From Argentina anserina (taxonomy: Eukaryota > Streptophyta > Magnoliopsida > Rosales > Rosaceae), in NCBI RefSeq assembly GCF_933775445.1, contig NC_065875.1, positions 12,289,001-12,353,000 of the forward strand: 64,000 nucleotides of DNA, read 5' to 3'. Each line of letters starts with the position of its first letter. Position 1 is the first letter of the stretch. The notes beneath the pieces were generated by a model, which did no database searches, was not told the DNA's origin, and saw only the letters and a list, made by a program, of their open reading frames with translations. A program made the position numbers and the translations under genes. Positions 56,615 to 64,000 of the stretch are shown here, one piece after another.

Positions 56615-59443
56615 AACGATATTTGAACATCGAATTGAATTCTATATAGTTATGAAATTCAATTAAAAGGAAATTGATTGTTTGCTAACGTTACGAAACG
56701 GAAACGGAAACGTTCCGAGAACGTTTAATAAGAAAACGTTACGTTTCCGAACGAATTTATCGACTTTTATTTAGTCGATCGGTTGCGAAAACTTCCTTCA
56801 TGAAAGTTGTAGAGCTCGTCGATACGAGTTCGTGAGTATGTGACGCGTTCGAAACGGACATCGTACGTAAAAGTTATTCACGTCGGAAGTTAGTTTCCGA
56901 TTTGGAAACTAGTATAAAAAGGAAATTTTCTTAACTAGGGTTTCCATAACAGGAAACCCTTTCATTTCCGCCGCTCTCTCCCCTCTTCTCTCTCTCTCTC
57001 TCTCTCTCTCCCCGACCTTCACTCTCTCTCCCCGATCTCCGGCCTCCAGCTCTCTGTGGCCTGCACCGCCGACTCCATCAACCTTGCAAGCTCGACGCGG
57101 CCCCCCTCCAAGCAAGCCACAGCCTCCAGCGCCGACGTGAAGCTCCGATCGTCCCTCAAGAAATCGAACCAGTCGGTCCAAACTCTCCGACGAGTTTCGG
57201 CACTCCCAAGGCCGAAATAGGTGAGGTTTCCATCAAATAGGATGTAGTGATGCTTGTTGTGTGATTTTTGTGTTGTTTTTGGTTGGATTGATGGAGATTT
57301 GGAGGAGATCGGAGGGGGAGGAAAGGGGGGGAGACACCGTCGCGATGAGTGGCGCGTGTGAGGGCGTGGGTAGGCTAGGGGCGGCGTGAGGCCGTGGGGA
57401 AGGAGAGGGAAGGAAGAGGGTGGTTTTGGAGGCGGCGGTGGCGTGATACACGCCGTGGTTAGCCTCAGCGCGTGGGCCCCACGCGCGGCCCGCCGGAGGT
57501 GGCGCGTGTGCCACACGCGCCGCCACGTGCGGCGGTGGGAACAGATTTGACAGAAGGGTATTTTGGTAATTTACTGTGTACGGTAAATGTAAATGTAATT
57601 AAATTTTACCTTCGGTAAATGTAAATATAAATTACTTTCAGTAAATGTAAAAAGTAATTTGTAAAAGGTAAATAGTAAATTTTATTTACTGAGATTGTAT
57701 TTACATTTAAATCGTACGTATACGTACAGAAATACGTAATAATATTTATACATACAGAAATACGTAATAATATTTATACGTACAGAAATACGTATTATTA
57801 TTTATACGTACAGAAATACGTATATAATATTTATACGTACAGAAATACGTATATAATATTTATACGTACAGAAATACGTATATATTATTTATACGTACAG
57901 AAATACGTATATAGTATTTATACGTACAGAAAATACGTATATAGTACTTATACGTACAGAAATACGTATTAATTGAGTATTGTACAGTAACCGTGAATAG
58001 TGAACAGTGAACAGTAACTTCGTAAAATCCAAAAATTGCTGAACAGTAATCGATTATTACTGTTTCGGCATTTAAAGGTTTACGAAACGATTCTAAAATT
58101 CTTTTCTTATCTTTTCAAGGTGATCGTTAAATCGAGGAAAGGAATTATCATCAGGAATTGTGGAATTACGCTCGAGTCGATAAGGTGAGTAAAATCTCAC
58201 TGAATTACGAATATACCCTCGTGGTGATTCAACATTTTTGCAAGTGTGTTTACCAAATGAATTACAACATGTATATAATTTAGTGGACTACATATATACA
58301 GTATAATGGTAATAAGTACATATATATATATAGTTCATTAAATTACGTACTGTTATTAATTCATTAACAATAGTCATTTCGGTGACGGAAAATTGTGCAT
58401 GAGTATGTGATTTGAATGGTACAATATGATGTGAGAATATTGTACGTAATTCTTCAGGTGTTTATGAAATATGACATGTATAGGATATAGTGGACTATGT
58501 ATATATTGTATAAATGGTAATAAATACGAATATATATAGTTTGCTATATAATATACTGTTATGATTTTTATTGTGGATATATCGTGAAAGTTTTAAAACG
58601 TACAATATGATGTGTGATTATTGTACATGATTTTATCATGAAGAATGTGAAATATTGTGATTTGTCTTCGGACGTGATGTGTGGTACAATATGATGTGAG
58701 ATTATTGTACATGTTCGGCAAGTCGGAACCTAGCCTTTGGCCGGGCGAAAGTTACGATACAGTTAGAGCTCTAGTCTGTCTGCCATAGTACTGCATGAAG
58801 GTAACGGGTGGTTATCTGCTCATGGGTACTCAGCTTGTTGTGGATGTTGGGTGGCGGGTGGTTACCCAACATCAGCGGTATACTAAGTGAGGGGTAACAG
58901 ATGTGTACCAGCGCTCATTAGTTACCATTTTGTGAAAGTATTAGAGTAACCAGATGGGTTGCTCGTTTGCTCATGATTGTCATTATCCTGTGTTGATGTG
59001 GAGTTGTGTCTTTTATGAGACGAGAGCTATTTTAATATTTTACTCATACGAGCTGTAAAGCTTACCGGGTTTGTGTTGCAATCCCGGTGCACCAATATCA
59101 ATGGTGTAGGGGATACTTCCGCAGGTGCTGAGTAGTGGTGATTGTGTGACGACTCCGAAGACTCGAAGTCGATCGCATCCAGTCGTGGTGAGGTTCCAGC
59201 GTGGATTGTGTGTGAGATTTGTTGTGATTTTATTTGTGAGGTTGTTGTGAGGATTATACAATTCCATTTGTTATATGTTGAATTATCTTTTGGGTTTGTA
59301 ATAATCGGCTTGACTGAGTTATATTTTAAACTCAGATGTGATCCGCTGCAACATTTAAATGATTTCGATTTATAATGAGATTATTTGTGTTTAACGACTT
59401 TAGAATTTTGAGTTTTTAGGCTCGAAATTTTGGGGTCGTTACA
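56593..59443 (+). mobile_element. Solo LTR of a Ty3/gypsy (Tekay/Del-like) element
   Basis: 2851 bases between 5-base duplications GATAA (56588-56592, 59444-59448). Ends TGTAATAACCC...GGGGTCGTTACA, the inverted TGTAAC(G)ACCC termini typical of long chromovirus LTRs. A TATA box TATAAAAAGG (56913) is followed by a CT-rich leader (about 56970-57040). No internal PBS, PPT or coding exists, and the whole segment sits within the Gag frame of copia 3. The family assignment rests on terminal sequence and length only. Confidence 0.75.
57715..57975 (+). repeat. 28-30 bp tandem repeat inside the solo LTR
   Basis: TACGTACAGAAATACGTA recurs about nine times with AT-rich spacers (AATATTTATA-like), period 28-30 bases. 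Similar ACGTA elements continue on both sides. Units differ by a few bases each. Confidence 0.88.
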
Positions 59444-59448
59444 GATAA

Positions 59449-60765
59449 CAAGGTTGGAAAATTTCAAAATAGTTCGAAATCGTTATCTGACATTTTGAGT
59501 TCAGGGAAGAGCTACAATGATAGAACCGGACTTGGATATACTGGTAAGTCTAGCTCAAATAGAAATTTTAATTTCTCTACTAACTTTGTTCGTGAACAAA
59601 CAGGCTCAAAGGCAAGTGACACATATATTGGAGAACATGAAAAAACTGAGAATATTCAGACTTCTTTCAATTCAAAAGTGATCAAGTCGAATGACATATA
59701 TGAGAAAGATATTAAAGATATTCGAAGTAAGTTGGAACAACATGGTCAGTTTTTACGTGATATTTCTCACTTTGTTGGTTTATCTAAATCTTATAAAGAA
59801 ACTAAGCAGGATGTGAAAAAGACTCAGAGATATCCAGGTAAGAAAGTCTGGAGGAAAAAAGAAGACCAAAGTCACATAAAAGCTTATTGTAATCTATGTT
59901 GTATTGATATAGATTATGAATCTGATGATAAAGAAAGTAGAACTGTAATTGACTCTATAAATGTAACTACTGATCATTATGTGGATTTGTCTGAATTATC
60001 TGATGATGGGTTACCAAGAACTAATAATACAAATGTGCAGTCACAGGGAGGATCAAGAGAAGTTGATAAAAGTTTACAACCTGCAACAAAATTTTGTACA
60101 GTTTTTAAACAGGTTCAAAAAGATAATTCAACTAGAGATGTCATTGGAGAAGGCGTTCGGACCAGAGGAAGGACAATGGAAATTACGTCACACAAAGGAG
60201 AAAACACAGAAAGCTCCGACACTGAAAATGTGGAAATTAACAAAGCTCTAGTAAGTTTTATTAAAGAGAAAGTTAAAGGAACTAATGTTGAAATTATAGG
60301 TTATTCTGATGCTGATTGGAGAGATAATCTGCAAGGTCAGAAAAGTACTAGTGGTGGTTATTTCTTCGTTGGTAAGAATTTAGTTGCATGGCATAATTAG
60401 AAACAAATTTACACTCATTGTCTATAGCAGAAGCTGAATATGTTGCTGCATGTAGTTATTGTACACAAATATTTTGGATGAAAAATATGATAAGAATTAT
60501 GGTATTCCGCAAGAAAAACGTGTTATATTATGTGATAATACAAGTGCTATTAGTATTTCCAAGAATCTTGTTCAACATACTTGAACTAACCATATTGATA
60601 TATGTTATCATTTCATTTGTGAACTTGTTGATAAGAATGTTCTATCATTAGAATTTGTTTCTACAAATTATCAATACGCAGACTTGTTTACCAAACCATT
60701 GGATACAGAATGTTTTTTGACCTTACGTAATGTCATTGACATTTGCTCTCAATATTGACAAATAA
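59449..60765 (+). pseudogene. copia 3 Gag remainder fused to RNase H, broken
   Basis: After the solo LTR, the Gag tail resumes (SDILSSGKSYNDRTGLGYTG, a conserved block just after the coiled coil in Sirevirus Gag). The open frame 59495-60400 ends in copia RNase H: EIIGYSDADWRDNLQGQKSTSGGYFFVG. The stop at 60398 and further shifts separate AEAEYVAACSYCTQIFWMK (60427 on) and the tail with YADLFTKPLDTE (about 60676). Protease, integrase and RT are missing between them, so the two halves were joined by an internal deletion. Confidence 0.82.
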
Positions 60766-62076
60766 CATATTTGGTGGGTACATATGTCAAGGTAACCTTT
60801 CTTTGTCCTTGATCTTATCTTACTATAGATGAGTTACTGCATTTTACCTGTTAGTTCTTTAGGGCTCTTGACATTGTTACTTTGGATCTCTCATCCAGTG
60901 TTCTCTGATATTATTTATGATCATTAGCCTTTATGTTTGATTCTCACGTACACATACTTCATAATGGTGGACATATCTGAGTTGAGTCACCTAATCAGGA
61001 GCCGGTGTAGTTGAATACATGTTATAGATTATGACTGCATGAAAAAAAATGTGTAAGGAATTTGTGCATGCAGTCTTAGGCCAGGCTAGTTCTACATCTC
61101 AAGGAGTTGACTAACTACTCGACTCCTAGAGGAATGGACTGGTTTGGTCTCCCCGGAGGATATGATACTCTTAGGCCAGGCTAGCTCTCCTCTCCAGGGA
61201 TTGACTAACTACTCGATACCTGTTGGAATGGGTTGGCTTGGTCTCCACGGTGGCAAAAAAAAATGTCTCAGCAATGTACTGAGCTTATATTATCAAAATA
61301 AGAAAAATATGAATTATGTTGTTATAAGGTGATTATATGGAGAGATAGGGGGGAGTGTCGTTTAAGTTGGCTTGCGCATTTAATCACTCCTCTATTTCAT
61401 TCCCATTATGAAGTATATTCAAATGCACATCACACTTACTATTGGCTAATGATCATGGATATTACTCGATGATGCTTGTTTGTGTGGTTGATAAAGTGTA
61501 TTGTCTTGCTCAACAAGAATGCTCAGGTCATTGTATTAACTATTACTATAGTTGTATGATATGCTTGGACATGTTTGTGTTACTGTGTCATTGTGGTCTC
61601 TGTCCTGCCCCTACAAGTAATGTTGAGAGATAAGTGCATGTAAGGTCTTAAAATGGCTTCTATCCTTAGAGTGGTCTGCTTATTGGTACTGTGTAGTTTC
61701 AAATTATTCATGTGCAAAAATTCTTGATCTATTCGAGTGTAGTAATAGGTGTTGGGTTCTAGCTTATCCTTGTTTTGCATACACAGGTCTATTTGAAAAA
61801 TCATGTATTGTGTGTCATACTTTTTGCGTGAGTTTTAATTGGCTGCATGCATGAGTTTGTGGTAATTATGATTATCATTATATATTTTCTCTAGATTATT
61901 TGTAGCCGTGCAGTAGTTTATATGAGTTTTGCATGCAGTGCTATTTGTTAGAAGGATTCTCCGGGAAATATTCTCATCATATTCATCATGTGCATGCTTA
62001 TCTATATGGAAGGATATCATCCCATATATCATGTTTATTTCGAGATAACCATATGGTGCACCTTATTTCTTTTCGG

Positions 62077-62117
<41 letters not shown>

Positions 62118-62522
62118 TTCATTGCACAGTTCCTTACAGCTTGAGATCTTCATGTTTTCTTCCCTTATGCGTTACATTTCCTACCCCTTTTTGGACTCTC
62201 TTGCATGTATATCTTCTAGTCAAGGAAATAAAACCTGAAGCTTATATTGCTATCTCTTTTGTTCTCCTTATAGTGTGTTAAGTGTGCAGTCCTTTATCAT
62301 GAGTGGAGCAAGGAGCACTCGTCATGAGATATAAGAGGATGATGTTCAGATGACTTTCTCCTCCTTTGGCTTCATCAACTTAGGGGGAGAATCAAGTCCC
62401 TACGACATTAGTGTTTATGTTTAAAGTTTGTTTATCGAAAAAAAAAATTGTACTTACATTGTTCATGGTGATTTTGTAGGTACTTGATGGTGAAAGTTGC
62501 ATGGAAGGCCAAAGGGGGAGAT
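60766..62522 (+). other. Long non-coding 3' region of copia 3
   Basis: Between RNase H and the 3' LTR. Contains a direct repeat of about 90 bases (about 61077 and 61170: TTAGGCCAGGCTAG..., GACTAACTACTCGA...), three GGGGGAGA purine tracts and an (AT)n run at about 62078-62113. Small open frames here have no domains. Long non-coding stretches here are known in Sireviruses. Confidence 0.65.
62511..62522 (+). other. Polypurine tract of copia 3
   Basis: AAAGGGGGAGAT lies directly before the right LTR, the expected primer for second-strand synthesis. Confidence 0.85.
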
Positions 62523-63303
62523 TGAAGGTACATATATTGGCCTCCATATAGTTGATGAAGATCCAAAGGTGTGGAGGACAAGTCATGAAGATTTGATATG
62601 CAAAAAGAGAATTGAAGTTGTTTCCTAATTGGACTAGGAAAAGATTATGGTTTGTTTTTCCTACCAAATAAGTCTCCACCGATTTGATTATGGGTAGATT
62701 GATATATATTTGGGAATATATATTTAGTTAAATGGTGTTTGGGAATTGTTATAGAAAAGGATTCAAAATAAAAGCTGTATTCCATATTCATATGGATTTT
62801 TTCCTTTTCTATGTGATATGTATTAGGAAGGGAAGTTAGGTTTAATTCCTAGGGTTAGGGAATACATGTGGCTGCTATATATATGATGTATATAGGCAGT
62901 AGGTTGGGTGGCCTCTAGGAGATACACGAACAAGAAAAAAAGAGAGGAGAAAGAAGCTGAAACCAAAGAGAAGAAAATTCACAAAAAGGAGAGCTTAGTG
63001 CTAGGAGATCTGTGTGACTCCATTGAAGACCTTAGTGGCAACATCAACGTTCTTAGTGAGGTTGATCATCCGTGTGTCTACAACGATCTTAGTGAGGTTG
63101 TATCAACACGTGAAGCAACGGTCTTAGTGAGGTTGTTTCAATACTTGATTGTGATTATCAAGTAAGAAGTATTTTTACTTTTGAGAATAGCATTATTATT
63201 GATTAAGGTGTAATCATTGTAATATCGTTTATTCAATAGAAAAGTAAAATTCTTCTACATATTCCGCTGCTATTACTCGTTATTGTTCTATCTTGTATTT
63301 TCA
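62523..63303 (+). repeat. 3' LTR of copia element 3
   Basis: 781 bases, near-identical to 54319-55099. Differences seen: G/C at about 62774, G/T at about 62818, A/G at about 63188. Confidence 0.92.
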
Positions 63304-63767
63304 TTCTTGTATTTCATTTTCTAGTACTCTTTTTCTCAGCTTGGAATTTATTTTCAAGTATAGTTTGGGTGAGGCTATTAATAAATTAGTTCATTTACTT
63401 GACCAATAATACATATGGGTATACATCATACAAAAAAAATATTTAAGTATAAAATTATTAACATATCAAATATTAGGCTTATATGAAACGTCACAATGAG
63501 CTCATTGATGTATAATAATTTTTATAATTAAAAGCATTATAAATTATACATTTATATAAAAAAAATAATTATTTGTTACATGCTAAAATGTAATACAAAA
63601 TAAAACCAAAATTACAGTGGGACCCACCATATACCCTAAGAAATTGGGTAGCCAAATTTGGCTTCCTTTTGGTGGAATGCCATTTTTATTTGTTGGAATC
63701 AGCCTATGGGCGGGGTGCAGGTCACAAGCCAATTATGACTATATACCTACCGTGGGAGATGCTCTTA

Positions 63768-64000
63768 AGCTAGTTTAGGCCCAATCTTAAGAAAAACTCA
63801 TTTCTTGTGTTTCTATTTGGAATAATATATAGCTCAATTCTTCAGACAAAGCAAGAAGAAAAATAAATGGAATACCAAGCTCCAGAGCCATTTCTGTCAC
63901 TCTTTATGCCAGAGTCTTTGCGTTTTGCCTTTATCAATCAATTTCATTCATCACACATTCATGGCTTTCTTACTTCATTTCCTTGAGCACATATTAAATC
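63768..64000. other. Right edge of window
   Basis: AT-rich, no gene recognised; begins right after the TTA duplication of the PIF-type MITE. Confidence 0.5.

Larger units (their letters stand above)
54319..63303 (+). mobile_element. Sirevirus-like Ty1/copia LTR retrotransposon 3, young, pol mostly deleted
   Basis: LTRs of 781 bases each (54319-55099, 62523-63303), TSD TTCTT on both sides (54314-54318, 63304-63308). The PBS is TGGTACCAGAGCAGG just inside the left LTR. Purine tracts of GGGGGAGA type occur three times before the right LTR (about 61345, 62381 and 62513-62522), a trait known for Sireviruses, as is the long Gag. I count three differences between the LTRs, so insertion was recent. 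Protease, integrase and RT are absent; only Gag and RNase H remain. Without its nested solo LTR and that LTR's TSD copy it would be 6129 bases. Confidence 0.88.
53803..63764. mobile_element. PIF-type MITE, split by the Sirevirus-like insertion
   Basis: Terminal inverted repeats GAGCATCTCCCACGGTAGG (53803 on) and its exact complement at the right end (to 63764), with TSD TTA (53800-53802, 63765-63767). The original MITE would be about 53803-54318 joined to 63309-63764, roughly 970 bases. It has no coding and resembles Tourist-like elements. The (AT)n run at about 53993-54034 lies inside it. Confidence 0.8.

Noticed and set aside
57019..57526. Two overlapping minus-strand frames in the solo LTR
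   Set aside because: Pro/Ala/Arg-rich translations of a GC-rich LTR leader without a domain. They lie fully inside the repeat.
57715..57975. CRISPR-like array
   Set aside because: The repeats are short, the spacers are near-identical AT tracts, and the host is a plant. It is an ordinary tandem repeat in an LTR.

Overview
This window is nuclear DNA of a eudicot plant. The evidence is plant-only gene families (UGT75-type glucosyltransferase, SnRK2 kinase, TMK receptor kinase), an AGO4-clade sequence, Ty1/copia elements of plant type, and many AT-rich hAT, PIF/Harbinger and Mutator insertions. Gene and repeat style recall Rosaceae (Fragaria/Rosa), but that is only an impression. Only four intact protein genes are supported. 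The rest is mostly a nested graveyard of transposable elements, and several have exact target-site duplications (TSDs) that fix the order of insertion.

Layout. 1-3060: decayed PIF/Harbinger element with transposase and Myb-like genes. 4010-5431 (-): UGT75-like glucosyltransferase. 6300-6995: old tandem duplication. 7021-7758 (-): PAXX-like DNA-repair protein. 8400-10900: AT-rich repeats and a SINE remnant. 10918-15290 (-): copia element with LTRs and TSD TGTCG, one LTR split by a hAT MITE. 16371-17348 (-): intronless SnRK2. 18085-20656 (-): intronless, broken AGO4-like retrocopy. 23715-24657 (-): F-box pseudogene cut by a second copia element (24659-29670, +), itself split by a hAT-like element (27892-29184). 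31196-31605: long hairpin MITE. 33520-35583: hAT-like element carrying three tandem hairpin units. 35990-37260 (-): LINE endonuclease fragment split by a hAT MITE.

40233-43228 (+): two-exon TMK-type LRR receptor kinase. 44854-45527 and 46340-47021: two hAT MITEs. 47069-52255: a PIF/Harbinger element with a decayed transposase and Myb-like gene, containing a Mutator MITE. 53803-63764: a PIF-type MITE split by a young Sirevirus-like copia element (54319-63303), which in turn carries a 2.85 kb solo LTR (56593-59443).

The genes do not form a pathway. They are independent loci: specialised-metabolite glucosylation, double-strand-break repair, osmotic/ABA kinase signalling and cell-surface signalling. 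The most unusual features are the tandem palindromic units shared by two hAT-like elements, the complete fold-back element, the intronless SnRK2, the disabled AGO4 retrocopy, the PAXX-like tail and the three-level nest at the right end.
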